This document shows positions 25,385 through 37,696 of a stretch of DNA of 64,000 bases, piece after piece. The first letter of the stretch is position 1, and each line of letters begins with the position of its first letter. Where the stretch lies: positions 1,426,001 through 1,490,000 of the forward strand of contig NC_068565.1 of assembly GCF_025698545.1 (NCBI RefSeq), in the 5' to 3' direction. Source of the DNA: Gossypium raimondii. Its lineage: Eukaryota > Streptophyta > Magnoliopsida > Malvales > Malvaceae. The notes beneath the pieces were generated by a model that worked only from the letters and a program-made list of their open reading frames with translations, was not told where the DNA came from and ran no database searches. A program made the translations under genes and the position numbers.

Positions 25385-27323
25385 ATGGATTCTGAACAAA
25401 ACATCTACAGGCCTCCACCTGAATTCGAAGAAAATTCATCACAACAACTCGTCGATTTCACAGTATCAGGTTCCACGGAGCTTTTCCTTATTCAATGGCC
25501 TATTCATCAAGTAAATCATTCAATTTTTTTTTAAATTCCTTTACGCTTTGTTTATGCTCTCTTTTTTATTAACTTGAACTTAAGTTTGTGTTTTTTTTAT
25601 TTTTATTTTTTTATGTTTGTTTGCAGCATCCTGAAATTAATGACCAAGTAGTTACGCTTCAGCTCGGTCCTGATGGAAAATTGGGCAGTTTTACGGATTC
25701 TACTGGTAGATTATCTGTTTGAATATTAGTGTATTTTTTTTTTGTTAAGGCTGGATCTGAGCTGTAATTTTACATTGATGTTTTTTATATGAAAGCTAGT
25801 TTTGATTTGTTTACAAATTGGTTAAATATTGCAGGAAAAACTTATGATTTTGTTAGCCCTGCTTCTCAAGGGCCAGATGCTACAGTTATCTTATCTTCCG
25901 AATCGGAGTCTAAAATCGGTATTAAGTTTTGCTTTTTTTGTTTTAGTGCCTGCTATCGCTTTCATTAGTTACACGGATATATATTGCCGGTGAATCAAAT
26001 TCCTTTTAGAATTGAAGAACGAACTGTTGCATGGAGCTCCAAATGCAATGATTTTTGTTCATATTTCTAGTTCGTAATTTGGTTATTTGTTCTTTTATGT
26101 TTCTGTATCGTCTAGACACTTTATTTGTTTGTCTTTTGAATTGGATACTCGGATTTGATTTCTAGACTCTGATGAAACCACTCTGGTATTCATATACGTC
26201 TGTTAGTGCCCGCATTGGTTACTTTCTATTTCTTTTTTGAAGTTCGAAATCATTAGTTACATGGATATATACTGTCGGTGAAACAAATTCAAAAGTTGAA
26301 GAATGAAAGTTTGCGTGGTCCTTAAAAAGCAATGATGTTTGCTTATATTTATCTGTTGTAATTTGGTTTTTTGTTTTTTTATGTTTCTGTATCATCTAGA
26401 CACTTAACTGGATTTGTGTGTCCTTTGAATAGGATTCTATGTTTTGATTTCGAGGCTCTGGTATTCATGTTAGGATCGACGAACTTTTCGCACTATTATT
26501 AGCTATCAAACTGGTTTCTTAATGTATCAAGACCTTGTTAGACATCTAGGTGATTGATTTTGATCTTTTTTCCGATGCTGTTAATATTTTGGAATGTTTC
26601 TTTATGTAACTTGAGGCCTTGGGTTTGTTAATGGTTGGCATTACAGATTTCATGCATTGATCTTGTACATGTTCATATTTCATTTTTCTTTGCTATTTGT
26701 CACCTGTCCTTTGCTCGGTTTCACAAATAAACCCTTTACCACATAGGTCTGTTTATCTTCATTGGTACTTTTGAAATTTGAGGAATTTGGTTGGGTGCGA
26801 TTTAATATTCATCACTAGTGTTGTTAATTTTGGTTGTAGTGTGGTTCTGTGGTTGTGATTAACTCGTTCAAATTTATTTCTATATTTGTGAACATATTCA
26901 CTTATTTCCTTGATACCTATTTCTTTCTTGATAGTTGGGAAGATTTCACGACGAGTTTCCCTTGTACATTATATGAGTCCCGACGAATACGAAAAGCTCA
27001 GTTCCGACAAGAAGCTGTTGCATCAGAGATCCTCCGGAACTTTAATGACTGATTCTTCCAATCCTTTTTCAAGTCCAACGCAAAGTAAAGGGCGGAAAGG
27101 TTCACATTCTATGGGGCGCACTGTCAGCACACATGGTAGTCAACATAAAAGTACTGTCTCTGGAATCAATGAACAATCTAAGCCTTCAAAAAGAAAGCAT
27201 GATCATGAATCTACGGGATCCATGAACCAGCCCACACACAGTCATGAGACAAATCCAATTTCAGGGTCCTCAGAGCATTCTCACAAAAGTAAATCGAAGA
27301 AGAAAGTAAAAAACGATGAGTAA
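25385..27323 (+). CDS. Mediator-associated protein 2
   Basis: Homologous to Arabidopsis Mediator-associated protein 2 (At5g64680), found with the Mediator complex of RNA polymerase II; its molecular role is little known. Four exons join in frame: 25385-25510, 25627-25705, 25835-25918 and 26935-27323, giving 225 residues. The N-terminal half is compact (RPPPEFEE..FLIQWPIHQ, then LQLGPDGKLGSF and KISRRVSLVHYMSPDEY). The C-terminal 120 residues are low-complexity, rich in Ser, His and Lys, and end in a basic KSKSKKKVKNDE tail that may serve nuclear import. Intron 3 (1.0 kb) contains a diverged duplication of 288-bp period. A long 5' leader probably begins near 25230. Confidence 0.88.
25963..26475. 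repeat. Diverged tandem duplication in intron 3 of the Mediator-associated gene
   Basis: Two units starting CATTAGTTAC at 25963 and 26251 share blocks such as TTTATGTTTCTGTATC and CTCTGGTATTCAT with many substitutions and small indels. The period is about 288 bp. The unit is intron sequence with no frame of interest, and the divergence shows an older event than the NEF1 intron duplication. Confidence 0.75.
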
Positions 27324-29602
27324 GGTATTCAACATTCTCCCTCATTGTCTTGTCTTTTTGCCTATTTTCATTCTCTTCTTTTCGCCTTTAGATATGCCAA
27401 TATCTCGACATTAAGTTCATCACAGTTGCTTTATTGCACTTATCTGCTTTCGATTGAAAATATCATTTGCCGATTTACTCATGGTATCGATGTCGTGATG
27501 TTACAGTTATTATTCTATTGTTTCGATCTTTTCGTTGTCGATTTTCAGTGCAATAGCATCCATTATAAATTATTTTTGAAGTTATTTTCTGTCTATGGTG
27601 TCACATGATCTTTGGGCATCATTTTGAAGTAAACAATGAAACTTTGCTTACAATTTGGTTTTCTCTTAGTCATTAGGAGGGATTTATTTGTGACACTTAA
27701 TGTTGGTTTTCTAAGCAAGGTTATATTGCAAGGAAAGTACAAAAAAAAGCATCTTGACATACTTCTTTTTTATGTTTTATTTTTGGGTAAACTACACTAG
27801 TAGTCACCCAACTATGACTAAAATAATTTTTAGTCACCTGACTACAAAAACTTACAAGATGGTCATCCAACTATTAATAAATTACTTTTTTGATCGCTCA
27901 ACTATAAAAGTTACAAAATGCTCACTTAATTATTCAATTATGCTAAATTATTGATTGTTTTTTTCTAGTTTATCCTAAAAATAAAGTATCTAATGGGAAT
28001 CCGACTCGTGATAGATTGTTGTAGCTGTTATACATTTTCTTGGTTTAAGGACTAATTTGAACGTTGGGATATAGTTGGATTAATTTACAATTAGAACCTT
28101 TTACTTTTCTTGTCACGTCCCTTTAATTTGAAGGAATATCCTTGAAGATGCCTCAAGGTCAAGGTCATCTAAGTAAGCATCAATGACAGCCCCATTTATT
28201 TTTGGGGGGTAAATAGCAAATCAACAGATAAGTAAAATGTATATAAAATATTTAGGGCCACTTAAAAGAAATATTGCATTTTATCGCACAAAAATGTCTA
28301 TTTTTTATATCGTATTTTAGTGCCTAGTCGATATCATTGTCTCTCGGACGATGTAATCTACGACGAAGTTAATATTTAGCAAGTCAAAATATGTGCCGTA
28401 CATGGAAAAAACTCTGCAAGATGTGGTTCTATTACATAAAGATAATGTCCACATCTTTGATCTCTTAATTTTGGAATTCTACAATTTCTTCAATTTGGAT
28501 TTTGTTTATGTATGATGATGTGTAGTGGCAGTGTGGCTCTTACCTGAATTTTTAAAATTTTTAAATGTTTATATGTGTATTTTAAGATTTTCAAGTGACG
28601 ATGCGATACAATCTTAAAATATTATGTCATCATATTTTAAAGAAATCGAACTTTTAAGACCAAATTAAAAAGAAACATTAAATTTAAAGACTAAATATTG
28701 GTTTTTTCCTCTTTCTAAAACATTGATAATGGCCCATACAGTCAAGGTGCCAGAAATTTCACTTACTTAGGAAAAGCACTATTGATTGAATGGAGATCTG
28801 GATCTGGTTGGTTGGGCGGCGGTCTTTTTTTTAATGCTATGGGACTTCAAAATTTATGTTTCCAGACACATTCCGTTACTTAAATTAATTTACAATTTAT
28901 AGAAAAGAAAATTAAGAATAAAGACACATCTCGATACTTAAGTTAATTAAAAATCTATAATTATTTTTAAAAAAATATTAAACTAAATTAATTTATTTCA
29001 ATCAAATATTAATAAAATTAAATTTAACTTCAAACCCGAATCTTATATTTTGTGTCGAGTTATTTTATTTAAAATTTTAGGCTCTATTTATATTTTATTT
29101 CATACTTATTTGCTTTATTTATAGATTTCGAAATTGGATCGAGTAAAATTTTTTTGAACAATGTTATTATAGGTACGGATCATATTTATTCTTTTTGATA
29201 CAATGCCTAGAATTATATATAGCCCTTCTAAACCCATAAATATAAGGGTAATGCGCTTTAATATACTTGAATTCACGTGCTCTTATATTGAGAATAATAT
29301 TCATGCCAGTCGAATTATGATTCATTCGGTAGTAGTCAAAGTCAATTAAGGTAACCTAATAAATCGAATAACAAGCAATAAAAAATCACACATTTAACAT
29401 TTGAATTAGGTGAGAGAGCAGCAAAGCTAGCCTCTTTGCCACCATTTAATAACGCCTTTAGTTTTTTCAACTACTTTCCTCTTTGTCTCCTTCTCTCTGT
29501 GTGCTTTTCTTCACTGTTTGTTTCCCATCAAAATATTGTGTCACACAGGAAGAAAATCCCAGTTTCCACGAGAAATTTTAAACAAAAAAAAGAAACCCAA
29601 AA
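27324..29602. other. Intergenic region upstream of the Sec14 gene
   Basis: The first few hundred bases are probably 3' untranslated sequence. A half copy of family 5 (GGGTAAACTACACTAGTAGT) is at 27785-27950. A possible SINE-like fragment lies on the minus strand at about 29245-29345. The last 150 bp (29450-29602) are pyrimidine-rich and likely the leader of the next gene. No other gene is visible. Confidence 0.5.
29245..29345 (-). repeat. Possible SINE-like fragment
   Basis: Read on the minus strand, an ATTCGACTGGCATGAATATT block is followed by a CACGTGAATTCAAG block. The order and spacing match the clearer copy at 52195-52310. It resembles a tRNA-derived A/B-box pair but is eroded. Confidence 0.35.
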
Positions 29603-32600
29603 ATGGACAAAGAAAAGAAATTAAAACAAACCCAAGAAGAAGAAGAGGAAATGGAATTCAAAGACTGTGAAAACCATAGCCAACAAGCTCAACAACAAGA
29701 AGAAGAAAAAGAAAAAATCGAGATAGGCGATGAAATAATCCGAAGCAAAATTGGTATCATGAGAGCACTTGCAGAGAGAGATGACCCATCAGTTAAGGTA
29801 CTCATTTGGTTCATTTTTCAGCTTTTCTTGACTTTGGGTTTTCATTTTTACTTGAATTTCTTTTTCATTTTTTTTAAGGAAGTGGATGATTTTATGATAC
29901 GGAGATTCCTTAGAGCTCGTGATTTGGATATAGAGAAAGCAAACACCATGTTATTGAAGTATTTGAGTTGGAGAAGAACGTTCTTGCCTAAAGGATTCGT
30001 ATCTGAATCGGAGATTTCAAATCAATTGGCTGATAATAAGCTTTGTATGCAAGGAGTTGATAAACAAGGTCGACCTATTGTCGTTGCTTTTGGTGGTAGA
30101 CATAAGCCTACTAAAGGGAACCTTGAAGAGGTTAAACGTATGTTTATGCTTCTTTTTCTTCTTCTTTTTTTCAATACATTTTTTGTAATTTTTGTGTGTT
30201 TTATTTTTGGTTTTAGTAGTAAATATGTTGATACAAGGTTGAGATTATGGTGGTCGGTTCATCTATAGGTGGAGTGTAGTAGGATGTAGTTAGACAGTGT
30301 GGGATCTGGGGGGTAAGTGTTGGGGGCCTAACTAAACTTTTTTTTCTTTTAATTTTAGGAGCATAATGAGAATTTTTAAAAAACTTGGAAGAGTTTAGTT
30401 AAAAATTTTAAAAAAAATTTAAAATGTAGAATGAAAATTTTCAAAAATTTAGGGTTTTGCCCCTGTAGTTAGTGTAGAAGAAGGAAAAGATAGTTGAGTT
30501 GAGAATATTGAGTGTTGAGGGCAAGAGAAGCAGAGGAAGTCTTGGAAGAGAGAGCTTGGTTGATCTATACATCATTTTAAGTATAGATTGTCATGTTAAC
30601 ACAATGGATAAATATGGTGTACGGATAACCCTATTCCTGTTAAGGGTGTAGTCCCCGTAATATGTACTCAACATTGCTACGGGTCAGCGGGATCTTGTTC
30701 TAGTGGTTGACTGTAACTTGCGGGGCATCTCGCAAGATTGGCAGCTCGTTAGATGAACCAACGAGTTGTATGTCTAACAAAATTGACCCTTAAACTATTT
30801 CCAATTCTCGTTTTGTCTCCTTTTGTGCTTAAATGGTCAATTTTGTCTCGTTTTATTAGAAAAAGGAATTGGACATTGTATGGCATCCGTGATTCTTATG
30901 ATTGTTAGTGGAACAAAATTGATAGTTTAGATATCTCTTTCGATAAATTTCTTTGTAAGGATTAATCCTGAAATTGGAGAATAGTTTAGGGGTCAATTTA
31001 TGATGAAAGCATTTATTTAACTTGAATCGGAGAATTGAGCCAAAGAAAGAATTTGGGTCACTGGGTTTTGCATTTGTCTTCTCCTAAATGTTAAGCTAAT
31101 GGCTTATTTTTATTTTCTTTTGCAGGCTTTGTTGTCTATGGTTTAGAGAAAATTTGTGCCAGGTAACTAGCTTGACCTACTTTTGTGAGTTTTCGATATG
31201 AATATGTTCAATTTTTTCAAAAAAAACTTTTTCCATGTACGTGGGACCATATATTGGTATCCATGTTCAAATGCACCATACATGAATGTCGAGCACGAAT
31301 ACTTTAAGAATGAGGAAGAGTTTTGAGTAACATAGGGAGCTTAATTGCCCACCAAGAAACTATGTATTAGAATTTGGGGTTTCAAAAATGATTGTTTAGA
31401 GTATCATGTATTGCTTTGAATCAAGATATTTGGTTTTGTTATATGCCACCATGGCGAATATGCGCCTAGACATAATGGATGAATCTTGTATTTGTTCGTA
31501 TTTGTTTGATTCTACTTCTTATGGTGTTTTAGAATGCCAAGAGGACAAGAAAAGTTCGTGGCGATCGGAGATCTCGAAGGATGGGGATATTCGAACAGCG
31601 ATATTCGTGCATACATCGCATCTCTATCGATTCTCCAGGTTTGATCTTAAACATTATGCACTTCTTAAATGCATTTGGGATGGTCTTTAGTCGGATGAGT
31701 TGTATCGATACTCGTTGTTTCGGTCTATATTGCTTTGACGCTTCATTTTTTCTTTAAGACCCGTGTTTGATACATAGATACGGGGGTATGATCATCCGTG
31801 TTGGAAACGTACTTGTATCTGACACACTTGAGTTCCGATAATATAGGCAAGGGGCGAAGGGAGGAGGGCAGGCAAGGGGCCTTGACCCCCTTAAAATGGA
31901 AAATTGTTGTTTTAGTCCTCTCAAAATTTATAAAATCTTAGGTTAATATATATAATAAGATTATAATTTAACTCTCAATGCTAGAATTTTGATTTAGTCC
32001 TTTTAAAAACCATAAAGATAGAAACTAATGCAAGGGTAAAATTACATTTTAGTTCTCATAATAATATATAACCCCTAAAACAATTTTCTGGTTTCGCCCC
32101 TAATGCTCCGATGTCCGAGAAAACTTATAGCAGTGGTTCAATTGTTTTCTATTACAGGATTGTTACCCTGAGAGGCTTGCCAAATTGTTTATTGTTCATG
32201 TGCCTTACATATTCATGACTGCCTGGAAAGTTGTTTACCCATTCATTGACAGCAGAACCAAGAAGAAGGTAAAAATATAAGGTTAAACATGTTATAGGTC
32301 CTTAATACTTTTTATAAAATTGAAATTTAGTCCTTATACTTTTATTTTCAGGAATTTAGTCCTTTTACTTTTCAATTTTTAAAATTCAAGTCCAATTATA
32401 AACACATTAAATTGGTCGGTGTAACAGTGTCAACAGTCGAACTCAAATTTTGAAATCTGAAAAGTAAAGAGACTAAATTCTTAGAAATAAAAATATGGGG
32501 ATTAAACTCCAAATCTATGAAGAGTACAGAAACTCACACGGTTTCGATTCGTGTTCTGATGAGGGAGTCAATAGTTCTTAGCTTCATTTCTTCTTTTCTA

Positions 32601-32822
32601 CATATCTAGCAAGAAATGATTTTTACTTGGAGAATTATCGTAACTCCACACTTAAAATTTTGTGTGTCTGATTCTCGGATTTCCGAATCTCTTATAATTT
32701 TGCAGATAATATTTGTTGAGAATAAAAAGCTGAAATCCACATTGCTTAATGACATTGATGAAAGCCAGCTTCCAGATATATATGGTGGCAAATTGCCATT
32801 AGTTCCTATTGAGAACTGCTAA
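29603..32822 (+). CDS. Sec14-like CRAL-TRIO lipid-transfer protein
   Basis: Sec14-type proteins bind or exchange phosphatidylinositol and other lipids between membranes. Six exons join in frame: 29603-29797, 29879-30137, 31126-31162, 31533-31638, 32158-32268 and 32706-32822, giving 274 residues. The first 45 residues are very Glu/Gln/Lys-rich. A CRAL-TRIO N-terminal helix bundle follows (about 66-98, with FMIRRFLRARDLDIEKAN). The lipid-binding lobe covers the rest, with KQGRPIVVAFGGRHKP, DLEGWGYSNSDIRAYIASL, YPERLAKLFIVHVPYIFMTAWKVV and LPDIYGGKLP. There is no Golgi-dynamics or nodulin domain, so this is a short stand-alone Sec14 protein. One exon is only 37 nt. Introns 2, 4 and 5 contain repeat insertions. 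Ligand unknown. Confidence 0.93.
32281..32541. mobile_element. Inverted-repeat element family 3 in Sec14 gene intron 5
   Basis: It starts GGTTAAACATGTTATAGGTC 12 bases after the donor site. Inner blocks (ACTTTTCAATTTT and AAATCTGAAAAGTAAAGAG) pair across the element. It accounts for most of the upstream half of the 437-nt intron. Non-coding. Confidence 0.5.
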
Positions 32823-34619
32823 CTTTGACCCATGGGATTTCTTTTTGGTGCACAACAATAAGGAGATTTTTAAATCCATATAAACCTTAATTATATTTCA
32901 TCACCCCCCATTCTTACATCACCCATCATTATTATAGATATAATATGTATACTCTTTGAATACTTATGCAGTTCAATATAAATTTCTTTCCTATTTATAT
33001 CCGTATATGCTCGGATGTATAATCAGTACCGTAGGATGGGCATCGACTAGTATGTATGTATGGTACTGATGTAAAGATAAATCTCAAAATTATACATGAA
33101 CTATGGTATAATGTGCAATTTTATATATGAAATTTTGATTTTGATCTAATTTTTATAAACTATTAATATAATTATTTAATATAATATTATTTTATGTTTA
33201 TATATTGCATACGTAAATAATTATATTTATTCAATATAAAAATAAATTTATATATTTATTTATTTAAATATGTATAATTAAAATAAAATAAAATTTTAAA
33301 TATATATTTAAACCACGACTTGAGCTTTACATATATGATTATACCAAATTAAAGTTCATGTATAATTTTGAGATTTACCAATTTAATTTTATTATGATAC
33401 AAAAATAAATACTTTATGTTTACAAGTGAAATTAACTATAAAATGCTACATAACAAAATTATTTCCACAAATATTATATAAGAATTGTCTGCTGTTCTTT
33501 TATTTACTTGAAAAATTAAAATTTAAAAATATTTATGACTTTTTTGAAGCTTTACAAAATATTGTTCAAAAGTCAAAAACATAAATTCAAAATTAGTATT
33601 AAAAAAGGAAAGGAAAGAAAACAATAAAATCATTGTCCTAAATATATACTATTACAAATTAGGTACAAACATATTTTACAAATATATATATATATACGAA
33701 CTCAAAATTGTATATAAAAAAATAAAAAATTTAAAGCAAACCCGAAATGATATATCAATATATATAGGTACTACAAGCATTAAATAAAAATATGTGGAGC
33801 TGGTGGTTATAAAAGTTGCTGGTGTTGGGTCCTCCATTTCATGTCATTGGGTGCAACAATGGCTACATTCTTAAATGAAGAAATTTCATCAATTTTCCAG
33901 CTGGTAACCCACCTACTCATATGTTCCGTTTTATCACCACAATTTCACATGTTCTAGGAACATTTCTACTAGTTTTGAGCGGTTTGCTCAAAGTCCGATT
34001 TAACCCCTATGTCCGAACTGATATACTGGCCAGTTACAGGTCCAACTAGTCCGGTCCGATTCAAATAAGGCTGAATTAAATTATATACCATAAATGACAA
34101 TTACATTATATCAATGATCCATAAGCATTAGAAATGTGTACTAGGAAAACTAAATGCTTAGGCACCATTAAAACTGAAAAGTGTATTTGCATATACCAGT
34201 GGAAAGTATAACACAGGCTTAAATTTATATACCACACATGATAGTTACAGTATTTGCTCAAAGGCCGGTTCAACCCTTATGTCCGAACCAGTATACTGGC
34301 TGGTTGTAGGTCCAACTGGTCTAGTCCAGTTCAAATAACACCGACTTAAATTTATATACCATACATGATAATTGAAGTATATCAATGATCCATAAGCACC
34401 ATTAAAACTGAGCATGCTCAACAAATCTTGTTTTCATTATTCAGAACCTTGGGGCAATACCTTAAAACAGGCAGCAAATACAAAAATCCGGAGTAAACTG
34501 AATATAAATTGAATGCAGCCCTCTTGTGCAGAGAAAATTCTATTATGACAATTTGCAGCAAGACTAACGCAACACCAAAAAAAAAAAAAAAAAGATAATA
34601 ATAATTTCCGCATAAATTC
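32823..34619. other. Region between convergent Sec14 and Rieske genes
   Basis: Sec14 (+) and Rieske (-) transcripts converge here, so both 3' ends lie inside. The centre (33040-33780) is strongly A/T-rich with TATA-type simple sequence. A duplicated block (units beginning TTTGCTCAAAG at 33983 and 34253, about 145 bp each, period 270) lies near the Rieske 3' end. No gene is visible. Confidence 0.55.
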
Positions 34620-36679
34620 TCACCCGATTAGCAGCTTGTTCTCGTCCATGAAGCTGTATGTGGGTACCTCTAGATTGTACGGTGCTGGTCCCTTGCGGAT
34701 CCTACCAGACACGTCATAATGTGAGCCATGGCATGGACAGAACCAGCCACCATAGTCACCGGCATTTGGCAGGGGGATGCAACCCAAATGGGTGCAAACA
34801 CCGACAACAATGAGCCATTCTGGATTCTTAACCCTGACTGCATCTTCCTGGGGGTCACGAAGTGATGCAAGGTCAACGCTGTTAGCCGTCTTGATGTCCT
34901 CTTCGGTTCTACGTCTGATAAAAACAGGCTTCCCTCTCCACTTGACGGTAACAGTGCTCCCTGGCTCTATGCTAGAAAGGTCAACCTCAAGGGAAGCGAG
35001 TGCAAGAACGTCTTTGCTGGCAGACATGCTTAGAACAAACTTGAGGATCAGAAGGCGGATTAAAGAGGCATAAACAAACCTGCCACCAGACAAGACGAAA
35101 TAAGCAAAAGCACGCTTGCTGGGATCACCAGGTGGAAACCGCTCGTGATTATACTCGTCGTAGACAATTTTCGAAGTAGGGTTCTTCACAGCTGCCACAG
35201 TAGCAGGGACATCTGAGATCATTCCCATATCGTGTCCTTGGCTGAGGGCATCTGAAGAAAAACCTGGAAAAAGGTAAAACAACTGTCATATGCTATTACA
35301 AAAATACATGTACCGCTCACAATAAAGCAGCCAGGAAACGTGAACTATAAATGTCAACACTCAAAGTAAACTAGCAGAGGCTAGTGTATCACATAATCTA
35401 TAAAAGAAGGGGGGGGGGGGGTAGTCCAACAATACAAGCACAAGTTTTCAGGCCTTCACTCACATATCTATAGATTGCACCATGATAACATAACAACATT
35501 ATTGCACGACAGCATAGGTTTTTCTCTGAAGAACTTTCTTCCTAAATGGCATGTGAGCTAATTCAACTAGTTGTTTTAAGAATACATTAACATGAAGTAA
35601 AGCAGTGGCTTCAAATGTGAAAATTCACCATCCACGAGCATATATGTATAGGCGGGTGCTTCAATGCTTCTCACTTGCATAAACCAAAGGATCACAAAGT
35701 TCTTTACCTCCTTTTTAAAATTTTCTTGTATTTCCATTATCATGAATAAACACAATGTGGCTTTTTAATTCAATAAAAGCATAAATGAATGGTTATCTTC
35801 ACACAAGAACAACTGATTCAAAATAAACATCTAATTTCTTCAACATCAGAAGCTACCAGATGCAAGTTTCCAGATATAATTAGGAAAATTATCTAGAAAT
35901 CATTTTCCTACAAATCCAGTTCAAATCATTTTCCAAATACAATTAAGAAAATTATCTAGAAATCAGTTTCCAGATATAAAAGGAATTTAATAATAAATAA
36001 ACAAATACTGACAATAAAAAACCAGATTATTATTTCAGTACCTTACAACTTCGCAGCAGTTAGTAAAATAACAAAATCTAGCATATCATAAGCTAACATC
36101 TCATTATATCAGGAAACTGAATTCAATAATAAACAAACAAATCCTGAAAATCCAAAAATCAGGTTATTGATTCTATATCCTGTATCTCCGCAGAACTTAT
36201 TAAAAATAACAAAATCTATCATATCATAAGCTACTATGTCGTTCTATCAGGAAATCAACTTCCAGATTTAGTGAGGAATTTAATAATAATAAAATACTGT
36301 AAATAAATCCAAAAACCAGGTTATTGATTCTATATCCTGCAACTCTGCAGCAATTAGAAAAAAAATGAAAAAAAAACTAGCATATCATAAATGATACTAT
36401 TTTGTCGATACGAAGAGAGAAATCATAAAAAAGAAGAAATCAAACAGTAAACTAAAGATTACAGAAGGTTAAAAAAATTAAAACGGAGAAAAATTTACCT
36501 CTGATTAAATTTGGAAGCTGAGAATTGAAAGAGAAGGGAGAAAGAGAAGGAACGGATCTGGAAACGGAAGGCCGTTCAGAAGCGGCGGAGGCGGTAGTGG
36601 CAGCCGCATGGTTTTGAGAGAGAGCGGCGGATGATCGCCACGAGATAGATGAGAATCTCTTCCCTGCAACTCTTAGCAT
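34620..36679 (-). CDS. Mitochondrial cytochrome bc1 Rieske iron-sulfur protein
   Basis: This is the iron-sulfur subunit of respiratory complex III, which passes electrons from ubiquinol to cytochrome c1 at the inner mitochondrial membrane. Two exons (36499-36679 and 34620-35263) give 274 residues, the usual plant length. The first 60 residues form a Ser/Ala/Arg-rich mitochondrial presequence. One membrane anchor lies at about 115-138. The 2Fe-2S cluster domain has CTHLGC (C217, H219, C222) and CPCHGSHYD (C236, C238, H239), so all four ligands and the disulfide pair are present. The ending is the typical [14 protein letters not shown]. The intron of 1235 nt has repeats of its own. It has no sign of inactivation. 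Confidence 0.96.
35960..36400. repeat. Diverged tandem repeats in Rieske gene intron
   Basis: Three units carry CAGATTATTATTTC or CAGGTTATTGATTCTATATC followed by a GCAGnAnTTA block and an AnCATATCATAA block. The period is about 138-158 bp. The units are moderately diverged. The same intron has an unbroken run of 13 G at about 35409-35421 (C on the coding strand). Confidence 0.6.
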
Positions 36680-36699
36680 CTTTCGATCTTATTTGATTG

Positions 36700-37696
36700 C
36701 TTAGGGTTTCCGATAGGGGAATATTTCTTTGCTATGAATTCTTTTTAACAGTTCTCCACAAGAGAGAGGAGAAGGAAACGACATGTCGTTTTTTATGCTT
36801 CGAATGTTAAAACCTACGGTGCCGTTTTGAAGCTGAATGATGAGAACACTAGACCCGGTTTAGAGGTGGCCGGGCTACTGGGCCGACCTTGGGTAAAGAA
36901 TTACCAATTTATTTTTTATTCAATTAAGTACCTATATTGACCTCCATTATACAAGTTAGGGATGATAATTTAGATTGTGATTGGATGATAATCCGGATTG
37001 TGAATTTGGATATCTATAAAAACCCGATCTATTTAGATGCAGATTTGCATAGTAATAGTCGAATAATTTGTTAATAATAAATACATTTAAATTTTTAGAT
37101 AAATTTACGAATTTAAACTCAGATAATTCAAAAATATAAATATTCGACCTATTGTCATTACTTGTTAGTACCGATAAAAATGTTAAAATATACCATAAAC
37201 CCCAATAATCTTTACAAATTTCAAATTTAATCTTTCTATTTTTATATTTTAAAATTCAAGTCTAATTGTTAATATTGTTAATTTTTTGTTAAATTTGTTA
37301 GTGTAACATTTTAAAATAAAAAATAACTCACTTGATAGCCATATAACTTAAAATTGATGTTGTAATGAACCTGAATTTTACAAAATAATTTTAATAGTAT
37401 TAACATTTAAACTTGAATTTTGAAATCTAAAAATAGAAAACTAAATTCTAAGAAATAAAAGTACAAAGACTAGAACTCCAAATATATGAAAAGTACAAAG
37501 ATTTTTATGGCATATTTTAACCTAAAAAATGACTAAAGCATAAATTTTAATAGTAGAGGGATCAAAATAACAAATAACCCAAAAATTGGGTGATTTTTCT
37601 AGTATTATATACACCAAAGTTTTCATGCTATACACTGTTATATATAGCCCCCAAAAGAACAGGCACCAATTGGTAGTACACTAACAAAAAACTACC
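36700..37696. other. Rieske promoter side and repeat
   Basis: The Rieske promoter should lie just above 36680. A TTAGGGATGATAATTTAG-type low-complexity repeat covers about 36955-37160. A family 3 inverted-repeat element covers 37182-37521. The final 180 bp are probably 3' untranslated sequence of the DUF2301 gene. No gene is visible. Confidence 0.5.
37182..37521. mobile_element. Inverted-repeat element family 3
   Basis: It opens GTTAAAATATACCATAAACC and closes TTTTTATGGCATATTTTAAC, a clear inverted pair of ends. The inner blocks pair as well. It is about 340 bp and non-coding. The copy at 41109-41446 is its best relative in the window. Confidence 0.7.
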
